Positions 1-7,675 of a DNA stretch of 42,822 bases are shown in pieces. The DNA comes from JBAQMG01 sp049302575. GTDB lineage: Bacteria > Bacillota > Desulfitobacteriia > Desulfitobacteriales > Desulfitobacteriaceae. A program made the translations under genes and the position numbers. The notes under the pieces were generated by a model. The model was not told the origin of the DNA. It ran no database searches and worked only from the letters and a program-made list of their open reading frames with translations. The stretch's first letter is position 1. Each line of letters begins with the position of its first letter. The stretch lies in NCBI GenBank assembly GCA_049302575.1, contig JBAQMG010000090.1, forward strand, positions 1 to 42,822. The letters run 5' to 3'.

Positions 1-84
1 GGGTAGGTGGCCGAGCGGTTAAAGGCGACAGACTGTAAATCTGTTCCGAGAGGTACGATGGTTCGAATCCATCCCTGCCCACCA
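1..84 (+). tRNA. tRNA-Tyr (anticodon GTA)
   Basis: This is a complete class II tRNA. A 7-bp acceptor stem pairs bases 1-7 (GGGTAGG) with 74-80 (CCTGCCC), followed by discriminator A81 and an encoded CCA at 82-84. The anticodon stem is 28-32 with 40-44, and the anticodon GTA is at 35-37. A variable arm follows and the T-loop reads GGTTCGAATCC. The gene begins at the first base of the window, so its promoter lies outside. Confidence 0.96.
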
Positions 85-204
85 TACTCGAGGTTCGAAG
101 AACGAAGGTAAAAAATTCGTGATAGAACCACAAATCCTAGAAATAATAAGGTACAATAGCTCATGAGGAATACGAAGGTTCGAACATCGAACATCAATAA
201 TCGT
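85..204. repeat. Short-unit quasi-repeat tract between the two tRNA genes
   Basis: The spacer between tRNA-Tyr and tRNA-fMet is built from diverged copies of GGTTCGAA, ATCGAA and GAACGAAGG. Clear copies are at 91-109 and 171-197. The same TTCGAAyATCGAA unit recurs after fusA near 14741-14760. No gene or promoter is visible here. Confidence 0.5.
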
Positions 205-279
<75 letters not shown>

Positions 280-289
280 AAGGAATGCG

Positions 290-311
290 AGGCAGCTTGT
301 CTGCCTTTTTT
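290..311 (+). terminator. Intrinsic terminator after the tRNA pair
   Basis: A 6-bp stem AGGCAG/CTGCCT (290-295 with 301-306) encloses a 5-nt loop and runs into a T-tract. It separates the tRNA unit from the rpmG promoter. Confidence 0.8.
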
Positions 312-325
312 AATTTCAGTATTTC

Positions 326-354
326 TTGACATGAAATACATCTTGTGATAAATT
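326..354 (+). promoter_or_regulatory. Sigma-A promoter for rpmG-secE-nusG
   Basis: A perfect -35 TTGACA at 326-331 is followed by a TGTGATAAATT region. GATAAA at 347-352 is preceded by an extended TG, giving a 15-nt spacer; TAAATT at 349-354 would give 17. The promoter lies just after the tRNA terminator and about 60 nt before rpmG. Confidence 0.65.
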
Positions 355-411
355 ATTATGAGCACTGGATTGATTCCAGCGACATGCTAAAGGTCAGGGA
401 GGTGTTCGTTA

Positions 412-561
412 ATGCGCGTTGGCATCATCTTAGCGTGTACGGAGTGTAAACACCGTAATTATGCTTCGATAAAAAATAAAAAAAATAATCCCGATCGCTT
501 AGAAATCAAAAAGTACTGTAAATTCTGTAAGTCCAATACTCCCCACAAAGAAACGAAATAG
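412..561 (+). CDS. rpmG: 50S ribosomal protein L33 (zinc type)
   Basis: This 49-residue protein is too short for many gene finders. It begins MRVGIILACTECKHRNY and ends KSNTPHKETK. The CTEC (9-12) and CKFC pairs are the four zinc ligands of the C+ form of L33, a small protein of the large subunit near the E site. The start ATG at 412 sits 7 nt after GGGAGGTG (397-404). The gene leads the rpmG-secE-nusG-rplKA-rplJL cluster, as in Bacillus and Clostridia. Length and motif fit the family, so the call is firm. Confidence 0.95.
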   Translation: MRVGIILACTECKHRNYASIKNKKNNPDRLEIKKYCKFCKSNTPHKETK

Positions 562-637
562 ATCTTATTTTATTTTAGTATACACCAGGAAGCGTTGTCA
601 GATTGTCGGAGCTACTGATGTCGTGTGAGGATGTGAT

Positions 638-865
638 ATGATGGGCGCAGTTAAAAATCCAGCGAATGCCAAGAAGCAGGCAGATAAGACGGCGGAGTAT
701 TTCCGTGGAGTTTGGAGTGAACTTAAAAAGGTTCAATGGCCAAATCGTCAACAATTGATCACTTACACTGGAGTTGTGTTCGTAGCTGTAGCGATTGTTG
801 CCTTCCTGCTCTGGATTGTCGATAGTGGGTTGAGTTGGGCTTTGCTTAAAGTCTTACCCTACTAA
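638..865 (+). CDS. secE: Preprotein translocase subunit SecE
   Basis: A 75-residue SecE of the short, single-membrane-span type usual in Gram-positives. A basic amphipathic segment (about 20-42) carries the conserved WSELKKVQWPNRQQL stretch, which lies on the membrane surface and clamps SecY. One transmembrane helix follows at about 45-70. With SecY (25805-27091) it forms the core protein-export channel. GAGG at 627-630 serves ATG 638; an adjacent ATG at 641 is equally possible and would remove one residue. It sits in its usual place between rpmG and nusG. Confidence 0.95.
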   Translation: MMGAVKNPANAKKQADKTAEYFRGVWSELKKVQWPNRQQLITYTGVVFVAVAIVAFLLWIVDSGLSWALLKVLPY

Positions 866-884
866 ATATTCCGTGGGGAGGGTG

Positions 885-905
885 GAACCCTGTTTAGGGG
901 GGTTC
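885..905 (+). promoter_or_regulatory. Hairpin covering the nusG ribosome binding site
   Basis: GAACCC (885-890) can pair with GGGTTC (900-905), with a 9-nt loop containing most of the AGGGGGG tract (896-902) that would serve as the nusG Shine-Dalgarno. The stem consumes part of that tract, so folding could limit nusG translation. The pairing is visible; the regulatory role is inferred. Confidence 0.35.
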
Positions 906-915
906 TTGGTTTAAA

Positions 916-1443
916 ATGGAGAAAAACTGGTATGTCATTCACACATATTCGGGTTATGAGAATAAAGTGAAGACGAATCTTGAAAAACGGGTTGAATCGA
1001 TGAACATGGAGGATAAAATCTTTCGTGTTTTGGTTCCTATGGAGGACGAAATAGAATTTAAGAGCGGGAAGAAAAAGATCATTAAACGTAAAGTTTTTCC
1101 TGGCTACGTTCTTGTGGAAATGGATATGACTGATGATTCTTGGTATGTGGTACGTAATACCCCTGGTGTAACCGGTTTTGTGGGAACTGGCGCTAAACCA
1201 ATTCCTTTGCTTGAGAGCGAAATCGCGGCTATTCTGCGGCAGATGGGTATGGAAGAACAACGTACCGTCATTGAGTTTACTATTAATCAAAGTGTCAGGG
1301 TTATCACAGGTCCGTTTAAAGATTTTATTGGAGTTGTCCGACAGATTATGGAAGACAAAGGTAAGTTGCGAGTTAACGTCTCAATGTTTGGTAGAGAAAC
1401 ACCAGTTGAATTGGAATTTGCACAAGTCGAAAAACTCGACTAG
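916..1443 (+). CDS. nusG: Transcription termination/antitermination factor NusG
   Basis: A 175-residue NusG, normal for the family. The N-terminal NGN domain (about 1-110) starts with the typical NWYVIHTYSGYE and carries VFPGYVLVEM and VRNTPGVTGFVG, the parts that bind the RNA polymerase clamp. A KOW domain (about 125-175) contains GPFKDFIGVV at 132-141. NusG tunes pausing and termination and helps couple transcription to translation. It lies in the universal secE-nusG-rplK order. The AGGGGGG before it partly pairs in a hairpin. Confidence 0.97.
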   Translation: MEKNWYVIHTYSGYENKVKTNLEKRVESMNMEDKIFRVLVPMEDEIEFKSGKKKIIKRKVFPGYVLVEMDMTDDSWYVVRNTPGVTGFVGTGAKPIPLLESEIAAILRQMGMEEQRTVIEFTINQSVRVITGPFKDFIGVVRQIMEDKGKLRVNVSMFGRETPVELEFAQVEKLD

Positions 1444-1482
1444 CAGAGAATAGAGATTATCCTGACAAGGAGGTGTAAAACA

Positions 1483-1908
1483 GTGGCAAAAAAAGTTGTT
1501 GGACTGGTCAAATTGGCGATTAATGCAGGTAAAGCAACACCGGCACCTCCGGTTGGTCCGGCCCTAGGACAGCACGGCGTCAATATTATGGCTTTCTGCA
1601 AAGAGTATAATGAGCGCACTAAGGATCAAGTAGGATTAATTATTCCAGTTGAAATTACTGTTTTTGAAGATCGCTCTTTTACTTTTATTACGAAGACTCC
1701 ACCGGCTTCAATCTTACTTAAAAAAGCGGCTAATATTACTTCTGGATCTTCAGAACCCAACCGTAAAAAAGTTGGTAAAGTGGAGAAGGCTAAAGTACGA
1801 GAAATCGCTGAACTTAAAATGAAGGATTTGAATGCGGCCAGTGTAGAAGCGGCTATGCGTATGGTAGAAGGTACTGCTCGCAGTATGGGTATTGAAATTT
1901 CCGAGTAA
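1483..1908 (+). CDS. rplK: 50S ribosomal protein L11
   Basis: A 141-residue L11. The N-terminal domain has the conserved proline-rich KATPAPPVGPALGQHGVNIM stretch, which binds factor and, in other species, thiostrepton. The C-terminal domain binds the GTPase-associated region of 23S rRNA (KVGKVEKAKVREIAELKM). The start is GTG at 1483, set by AAGGAGGTG about 8 nt upstream. L11 and L1 form the classic rplKA pair; in other bacteria L1 represses both genes by binding their mRNA. Confidence 0.97.
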   Translation: MAKKVVGLVKLAINAGKATPAPPVGPALGQHGVNIMAFCKEYNERTKDQVGLIIPVEITVFEDRSFTFITKTPPASILLKKAANITSGSSEPNRKKVGKVEKAKVREIAELKMKDLNAASVEAAMRMVEGTARSMGIEISE

Positions 1909-1913
1909 AAAAA

Positions 1914-1942
1914 TGTGGGAGGGCTTAGCCCGTGCAACCACA
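1914..1942 (+). promoter_or_regulatory. Predicted L1-binding mRNA site before rplA
   Basis: The rplK-rplA spacer folds as an outer stem TGTGG/CCACA (1914-1918 with 1938-1942) and an inner stem GGGC/GCCC (1921-1924 with 1928-1931, loop TTA), separated by an asymmetric internal loop. This resembles the L1 target in 23S rRNA and its mRNA mimic. The rplA ribosome binding site GGGAGG follows directly, so bound L1 could block it. The fold is seen; the role is inferred from known L1 autoregulation. Confidence 0.6.
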
Positions 1943-1955
1943 GGGAGGTTAAGAA

Positions 1956-2648
1956 ATGGCCAAGGTAGGTAAGAATTATCAGGAGGCTGTCAAGGCCTAT
2001 GATCGCAATGCCTTATACGAACCTGCTGAAGCGTTGGCAATTGTTAAGAATGTTGCCAAGGCCAAGTTTGATGAAACAGTTGAAGTAGCCTTTAAATTGG
2101 GGATTGATACTCGTCATGCAGATCAGCAAATTCGGGGTGCTGTAGTGCTTCCGAATGGGACTGGAAAAACCAGATCAGTTTTGGTTTTTGCTAAAGGGGA
2201 AAAGGCTAAAGAAGCCGAACAAGCAGGTGCCGATTTTGTTGGGGCGGAAGATATGATTGCTAAGATCGAACAAGGCTGGTTTGATTTTGATGTAGTCGTA
2301 GCTACCCCGGATATGATGGGGCTAGTTGGTAAATTGGGTCGTGTTTTAGGTCCTAAAGGACTTATGCCTAACCCTAAGACTGGAACAGTTACGTTTGAAG
2401 TGGCTAGGGCTATCAAAGAAATCAAAGCCGGTAAGATTGAGTATCGTGCGGATAAGGCTGGTATCATTCATGCACCGATTGGAAAGGTTTCTTTTGAAGA
2501 AACCCAATTGCTCGAAAACTATAAAACCTTAGCTGAAATTATCCTAAAGGCTAAGCCAGCTTCCGCGAAAGGTCAGTTCATTCGCAGTGTCACAGTTTCA
2601 TCGACGATGGGACCTGGCGTTCGGATTAACCCCTTAAAAGCCAATTAG
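1956..2648 (+). CDS. rplA: 50S ribosomal protein L1
   Basis: A 230-residue L1, the usual length. It starts MAKVGKNYQEAVKAYDRNALY and carries the family signature GPKGLMPNPKTGTVT at 132-146, which contacts RNA. L1 forms the mobile stalk beside the E site and helps release deacylated tRNA. It usually represses its own rplKA mRNA, and a matching RNA fold lies just upstream. The GGGAGGTT site is 8 nt before the ATG. A 200-nt regulatory leader for rplJ follows. Confidence 0.97.
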   Translation: MAKVGKNYQEAVKAYDRNALYEPAEALAIVKNVAKAKFDETVEVAFKLGIDTRHADQQIRGAVVLPNGTGKTRSVLVFAKGEKAKEAEQAGADFVGAEDMIAKIEQGWFDFDVVVATPDMMGLVGKLGRVLGPKGLMPNPKTGTVTFEVARAIKEIKAGKIEYRADKAGIIHAPIGKVSFEETQLLENYKTLAEIILKAKPASAKGQFIRSVTVSSTMGPGVRINPLKAN

Positions 2649-2700
2649 GAAAAGTAACTTTGATAGGATTCTTAAAGTAAATTTACTCCATTAAAATTGA

Positions 2701-2828
2701 ATTATTCCGCTGTAGACAGCAGGAGCTGAGAAGCTTAATAGCCTGCCGAGGTCGGAGAGATACTCCAGATTAATTTATAATTTGGCCTTCTTGACCTCTG
2801 CAATAGCGGGGGTTTTAACTTTGTTTTT
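2701..2828 (+). ncRNA. L10 leader (attenuator controlled by the L10-L12 complex)
   Basis: The region before rplJ has the known L10-leader pattern: a CCGCTGTAGACAGCAGG core, GCTTAATAGCCTGCC, and then a terminator with stem CCTCTGC/GCGGGGG (2795-2801 with 2806-2812, loop AATA) and a broken T-tract. GAGGTC at 2748-2753 can pair instead with GACCTC at 2793-2798, which removes the left arm of the terminator. L10(L12)4 binding to the core is known to favour termination. The boundaries are approximate. Confidence 0.85.
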
Positions 2829-2851
2829 TACTGAAAGGAGGTGGACAATAA

Positions 2852-3373
2852 ATGCCCAATATCGAACAAAAAAGCCAGGTTGTTGCCGAGATTAAGGAAA
2901 AGTTTCAAAGGTCTACAGGGGTTGTTATCGCCGATTACCGTGGTTTAACTGTCTCTCAAGTAACTAAATTACGAGTAGAATTACGGCAAGCTGGAGTAGA
3001 ATATCATGTTTTGAAAAATACAATGGTAAAACGGGCAGCTGATGAGGTTGGTATACAAGGGCTGGAGGTTTATTTAGAAGGACCCACTGCAGTGGCCTTC
3101 TGTACAGATCCTGTAGCTCCGGCTAAGATCCTCAGCGATTTCGCCAAGACCAATAAGTTTTTCAAAGTAAAAGCTGGAGTTCTAGAAGGTAGAGTTATCA
3201 GTTCGGAAGAAGTTAAGGCTTTAGCCGAACTGCCCGCGCGTCCGATACTTTTGGCCATGGTTCTGCGCGGAATGCAGGCCCCTCTTACAGGAATGGCCAA
3301 TGTACTTCAAGGACCTATCCGCAAATTTGGGTATGCTTTGGAAGAAGTGCGTAAGCTTAAAGCTGCACAATAA
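2852..3373 (+). CDS. rplJ: 50S ribosomal protein L10
   Basis: A 173-residue L10 beginning MPNIEQKSQVVAEIKEKF. The N-terminal domain (about 1-130) holds the ADYRGLTVSQVTKLR and LKNTMVKRA segments that bind 23S rRNA with L11. The C-terminal helix carries the L7/L12 dimers of the stalk. The site AAAGGAGGTGG is optimally placed before ATG 2852. Expression is expected to be feedback controlled by the preceding leader. It is co-transcribed with rplL. Confidence 0.97.
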   Translation: MPNIEQKSQVVAEIKEKFQRSTGVVIADYRGLTVSQVTKLRVELRQAGVEYHVLKNTMVKRAADEVGIQGLEVYLEGPTAVAFCTDPVAPAKILSDFAKTNKFFKVKAGVLEGRVISSEEVKALAELPARPILLAMVLRGMQAPLTGMANVLQGPIRKFGYALEEVRKLKAAQ

Positions 3374-3454
3374 TTTGAGGGTAACAAGTCGACTTGATTT
3401 TGAATTCATTTTGTTTTATTTATTAAATAATATATTTTAAGGGGGAAACATATA

Positions 3455-3829
3455 ATGTCCAAGATTAATGAAATTTTAGAAGCCGTAAAGACCTTAACCG
3501 TCCTAGAACTGTCTGAACTAGTTAAAGCTTTTGAAGAAGAATTCGGTGTTAGTGCTGCTGCACCGACAGCGGCGGCTGCTGCTCCAGCAGCGGCGGCTGC
3601 TGCTGTTGAAGAAGAGCAAAGCGAATTTGATGTTATCCTGACTGCTGCTGGGGCTGCTAAAATCAGCGTCATCAAAGTTGTTCGTGAAGTTACTGGCTTA
3701 GGTCTTAAAGAAGCTAAAGATCTCGTCGATGCGGCACCGAAAGCAGTTAAAGAAAAAATTACTAGAGATGAAGCTGAAGCCCTTAAAGCTAAATTGGTTG
3801 AAGCTGGCGCAACTGCAGAAGTGAAATAA
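3455..3829 (+). CDS. rplL: 50S ribosomal protein L7/L12
   Basis: A 124-residue stalk protein. The N-terminal dimerisation domain (1-30) is followed by an alanine-rich hinge at about 33-52 (APTAAAAAPAAAAAA). The globular C-terminal domain has the family motif KVVREVTGLGLKEAKDLVD and recruits EF-Tu and EF-G. The hinge is almost pure Ala/Pro, which is normal for the family. AGGGGGAAA precedes the ATG. The gene ends the rplJL unit, and a strong terminator follows 40 nt downstream. Confidence 0.97.
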   Translation: MSKINEILEAVKTLTVLELSELVKAFEEEFGVSAAAPTAAAAAPAAAAAAVEEEQSEFDVILTAAGAAKISVIKVVREVTGLGLKEAKDLVDAAPKAVKEKITRDEAEALKAKLVEAGATAEVK

Positions 3830-3868
3830 GTTTAGGCTTTATTCACTACGGTTGTTCAATAGGTTGAT

Positions 3869-3924
3869 AGACAAGGTACTTACGATGATCCATAGAGGAT
3901 TGTAGGTAAGTACCTTGTCTTTTT
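3869..3924 (+). terminator. Strong intrinsic terminator after rplL
   Basis: A perfect 15-bp stem pairs 3869-3883 (AGACAAGGTACTTAC) with 3906-3920. The 22-nt loop contains a small ATCC/GGAT inner pairing. A run of T residues follows. Confidence 0.92.
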
Positions 3925-4033
3925 GCTTGATCAGATTAGATAATAACCTGCGATGTGTTATGGTTTGTTTGCTCGGTTTCCATAGTGGGTGGGAATAATT
4001 TTCAAATTTTAATATTTAAATCAAATTTCTCCC

Positions 4034-4062
4034 TTGACTTCTAAACCTAACCTTGGTATACT
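4034..4062 (+). promoter_or_regulatory. Sigma-A promoter for rpoBC
   Basis: TTGACT (4034-4039), a 17-nt spacer and TATACT (4057-4062), with an extended TGG immediately before the -10 box. It is the best promoter in the gap, so the predicted 5' leader of rpoB is about 230 nt. Confidence 0.85.
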
Positions 4063-4201
4063 CAATAATTGTTACTGTGCAATATTCTACTGATAATATC
4101 CAGTTTAATCCATCAATGGTATGTATTTTGTATAAGAGTTAGTACTGGAGAGATAATAATTTGAATGTGCGCATCTCTATGAGGGAGCTCCATAGATAGT
4201 T

Positions 4202-4235
4202 AAGCGAGGTTTTGCTAAAAGGCCTTGCTTTTAGC
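4202..4235 (+). promoter_or_regulatory. Mutually exclusive hairpins in the rpoB leader
   Basis: Hairpin A pairs AAGCGAGG (4202-4209) with CCTTGCTT (4223-4230), including one G-U. Hairpin B pairs GCTAAAAG (4214-4221) with CTTTTAGC (4228-4235). They share bases 4228-4230, and B's left arm lies in A's loop, so they cannot form together. A TTTTTT run lies at about 4251-4256. This could be an attenuator, but the T-run is some 16 nt from hairpin B, so function is uncertain. Confidence 0.4.
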
Positions 4236-4298
4236 TGTTTGTGTTGGATATTTTTTACCTCGAGGAGAGGAAATCATACTTGAGGGGTGAAGCAATAA

Positions 4299-7200
4299 AT
4301 GTTCTATCCTATTAAGGTTGGGACACAGGAACGCTGGACTTATTCCAGAATCCGGGAAGTTCTCAACATGCCAAATCTGATTGAAATTCAGCAGAACTCC
4401 TATCGGTGGTTTCTTGAAGAAGGATTACGCGAAATGTTTCGCGATATTTCACCGATTCAGGACTTCACAGGCAACCTTGTCTTGGAATTTATCGATTACA
4501 ACCTCGGTGATCCAAAGTATGAAGTAGAGGAGTGCAAGGAACGAGATGTAACCTTTGCGGCACCTTTACGTGTCAAAGTTCGTCTCATTAACAAAGAGAC
4601 AGGGGAGGTCAAAGAACAAGAAGTCTTTATGGGTGACTTTCCACGGATGACTGACAAAGGGACGTTTATTATTAACGGTGCTGAACGGGTTATTGTTAGC
4701 CAACTCGTCCGGTCCCCAGGAGTCTATTACAATGAAAGTATTGATCCTAGTGGCAAGAAACTTTTTGGGGCGACTATCATCCCTAACCGGGGCGCGTGGC
4801 TGGAATTTGAAAGTGATCTAAATGACAATTTATTTGTTCGAGTCGATAGAACTCGTAAATTACCTGCCACAGTTTTGATCAGAGCTTTAGGGTTCGCCAC
4901 AAATGGTCAAATCATGGAATTATTCAATGATAATGAATATGTTAGAGTTACCTTGGAGCGAGACAATTCCGAATCTGTCGAAGAAGCTTTAGTTGAGATT
5001 TATAAACGTCTGCGACCAGGGGAACCGCCGACAGTAGATAGTGCGCGTTCTTTATTAGAGGCTTTGTTCTTTGACGCTAAACGTTATGATTTAGCTAAGG
5101 TAGGACGTTATAAATTAAATAAGAAACTTGATTTAGACATTTCTACGGATGTACGGCATCTTACCAAGGAAGACATAATAGCAAGTATTCGTCGAATGTT
5201 GCTTTTAATGAGTGGGGAAGGACGTAAAGATGACATTGACCATTTAGGAAATCGTCGCCTACGCTCTGTTGGGGAATTGCTCCAAAATCAATTTAGGATT
5301 GGCTTATCTAGGATGGAACGGGTTGTGCGGGAACGGATGACGATCCAGGATGTTGATGTTATTACACCGCAGGTTCTGATTAATATTCGTCCAGTAGTTG
5401 CAGCTATCAAAGAATTTTTTGGTAGCAGTCAGCTCTCACAGTTTATGGATCAAACAAACCCTCTAGCTGAACTGACTCATAAAAGACGCTTAAGTGCATT
5501 AGGTCCAGGGGGACTTAGTCGAGAACGGGCAGGGTTTGAGGTTCGTGACGTTCACTTTTCGCATTATGGACGGATGTGTCCAGTAGAGACTCCTGAAGGT
5601 CCGAATATTGGTTTGATTGGCTCATTGAGTACCTTTGGTAGAATTAACGAATATGGTTTTATTGAGGCTCCTTATCGAATTGTTGACAAGGAAGCTGGTA
5701 GGGTTACCGATGAAATATGTTATCTGACGGCTGACGAAGAAGAAAAACTTATAGTCGCCCAAGCAAATGCACCAATTGACAGTGCAGGGAAATTTTTGGG
5801 CGAAAAAATCGATGCTAGGCATGGACCGGATTTTGTGTTAGTTGACCCTAACCGCATTGATTGTATGGATGTTTCCCCGAAACAGATGGTGTCTATTGCT
5901 ACAGCTTTAATTCCTTTTTTGGAGCATGATGATGCGAACCGAGCCTTGATGGGTTCTAATATGCAACGTCAGGCAGTGCCTTTGCTACGAACTGATTCGC
6001 CTTATGTAGGTACAGGGATGGAGTATAAAGCTGCCAAAGATTCTGGGGTCTGTGCGATAGCTAAAAAGGCCGGTGTTATAGAACGCTCGACAGCTGATCT
6101 GATTATTGTTCGCCATGATGACAGTACTTTGGGAAGGCACAAACTCTTAAAATACTCTCGTTCGAATCAAGGTACTTGTATCAATCAAAAGCCGATTGTA
6201 AAGAAGGGCGAACTGGTTGAAGCAGGACAAATTATTGCCGACGGTCCGTCAACAGATCATGGTGAATTGGCCTTAGGGCGTAATGTGCTGGTTGCTTTTA
6301 TGACTTGGGAAGGCTACAACTACGAGGATGCTATCCTAATCAGTGAAAAACTGATTAGAGAAGACTATTATACTTCGATACATATCGAGGAATATGAATC
6401 TGATGCTCGGGATACCAAACTTGGTCCGGAGGAAATCACTCGGGATATTCCTAATGTAGGGGAAGATGTTCTTAAGGATCTGGATGAACGAGGGATTATC
6501 CGTACAGGTGCGGAGGTGCGTCCTGGGGATATTCTGGTGGGTAAAGTGACTCCTAAAGGAGAGACGGAATTAACCGCCGAAGAACGCTTGTTGAGGGCTA
6601 TTTTTGGAGAAAAGGCCAGAGAAGTAAGGGATACCTCCTTGCGAGTGCCCCATGGTGAAGCAGGTAAAATAGTTGATGTTAAGGTATTTACCCGTGAGAA
6701 CGGGGATGAATTAGCCCCAGGAGTCAATGAACTTGTTAGGGTATACATTGCTCAGAAACGCAAGATCTCTGTTGGGGATAAAATGGCTGGTCGGCATGGC
6801 AATAAAGGAGTTATTTCCCGAATTATGCGTCAGGAAGATATGCCCTTTATGCCTGATGGTACTCCGATTGAGATTGTTTTGAATCCCTTGGGCGTTCCTT
6901 CACGGATGAATATCGGTCAAGTGCTGGAAACTCATTTGGGTTGGGCCGCTAAAGCTTTGGGCATACGCATTGCCACACCTGTTTTTGATGGAGCTCGAGA
7001 AGATGATGTTTTTGAAACTCTGGAAAAAGCTGGATTGCCAGTGACAGGGAAATCGGTCCTTTTTGATGGGCGAACAGGAGATCCCTTTGACAGTGAAATC
7101 ACGGTTGGATATATGTACGTCTTGAAATTACATCATCTGGTAGATGACAAAATTCACGCTCGCTCGACAGGTCCATATTCCTTGGTGACCCAGCAACCTT

Positions 7201-7649
7201 TGGGTGGTAAGGCTCAGTTTGGAGGACAACGTTTTGGGGAAATGGAGGTATGGGCCTTAGAGGCTTATGGTGCGGCCTATACTTTACAAGAAATTCTAAC
7301 AGTTAAGTCTGATGATGTTGTTGGACGTGTAAAAACATATGAAGCCATCGTCAAAGGCGAAAATATTCCTGAACCGGGTGTACCAGAATCCTTCAAAGTC
7401 TTAATCAAGGAATTACAAAGTTTATGCTTGAATGTTCAGGTGCTTTCGGAAGATGACAAGGAAATCGAAATCAGAGAGCTTGACGAGGATATAACGGCGA
7501 CTGCCAAGGAATTGGGGATTGATCTCCATGAAGAACTTATCCAGGAAGTAGTTAAGGAAGTCCTAATAGCTGAAGAAGATTTCCTAGATGATGAAGATAC
7601 TCTGATTATCGAAGAGGAAGAAGAAGAAGAAGATGTGGTCCTTGATTAA
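4299..7649 (+). CDS. rpoB: DNA-directed RNA polymerase subunit beta
   Basis: A 1116-residue beta subunit in the short form typical of Firmicutes. The rifampicin pocket at about 373-405 reads SSQLSQFMDQTNPLAELTHK then RRLSALGPGG, which is the sensitive wild-type pattern. Other conserved parts are PVETPEGPNIGLIGSL, GYNYEDAILISE, GDKMAGRHGNKGVIS and PLGGKAQFGGQRFGEMEVWA near the C-terminus. The last 28 residues are strikingly acidic (a run of seven Glu). With beta' it forms the catalytic cleft. rpoC follows after 26 nt, and both come from the promoter at 4034. Confidence 0.98.
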   Translation: MFYPIKVGTQERWTYSRIREVLNMPNLIEIQQNSYRWFLEEGLREMFRDISPIQDFTGNLVLEFIDYNLGDPKYEVEECKERDVTFAAPLRVKVRLINKETGEVKEQEVFMGDFPRMTDKGTFIINGAERVIVSQLVRSPGVYYNESIDPSGKKLFGATIIPNRGAWLEFESDLNDNLFVRVDRTRKLPATVLIRALGFATNGQIMELFNDNEYVRVTLERDNSESVEEALVEIYKRLRPGEPPTVDSARSLLEALFFDAKRYDLAKVGRYKLNKKLDLDISTDVRHLTKEDIIASIRRMLLLMSGEGRKDDIDHLGNRRLRSVGELLQNQFRIGLSRMERVVRERMTIQDVDVITPQVLINIRPVVAAIKEFFGSSQLSQFMDQTNPLAELTHKRRLSALGPGGLSRERAGFEVRDVHFSHYGRMCPVETPEGPNIGLIGSLSTFGRINEYGFIEAPYRIVDKEAGRVTDEICYLTADEEEKLIVAQANAPIDSAGKFLGEKIDARHGPDFVLVDPNRIDCMDVSPKQMVSIATALIPFLEHDDANRALMGSNMQRQAVPLLRTDSPYVGTGMEYKAAKDSGVCAIAKKAGVIERSTADLIIVRHDDSTLGRHKLLKYSRSNQGTCINQKPIVKKGELVEAGQIIADGPSTDHGELALGRNVLVAFMTWEGYNYEDAILISEKLIREDYYTSIHIEEYESDARDTKLGPEEITRDIPNVGEDVLKDLDERGIIRTGAEVRPGDILVGKVTPKGETELTAEERLLRAIFGEKAREVRDTSLRVPHGEAGKIVDVKVFTRENGDELAPGVNELVRVYIAQKRKISVGDKMAGRHGNKGVISRIMRQEDMPFMPDGTPIEIVLNPLGVPSRMNIGQVLETHLGWAAKALGIRIATPVFDGAREDDVFETLEKAGLPVTGKSVLFDGRTGDPFDSEITVGYMYVLKLHHLVDDKIHARSTGPYSLVTQQPLGGKAQFGGQRFGEMEVWALEAYGAAYTLQEILTVKSDDVVGRVKTYEAIVKGENIPEPGVPESFKVLIKELQSLCLNVQVLSEDDKEIEIRELDEDITATAKELGIDLHEELIQEVVKEVLIAEEDFLDDEDTLIIEEEEEEEDVVLD

Positions 7650-7675
7650 TCCCGTAGGCGAAAGGAGAGAAACTC

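Larger units (their letters stand above)
3830..4298. other. rplL-rpoB intergenic region (469 nt)
   Basis: No gene is visible. It holds the rplL terminator (3869-3924), a consensus promoter (4034-4062) and a leader of about 230 nt before rpoB with alternative hairpins. The methyltransferase gene found here in Bacillus (rsmC/ybxB) is absent. Confidence 0.8.
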
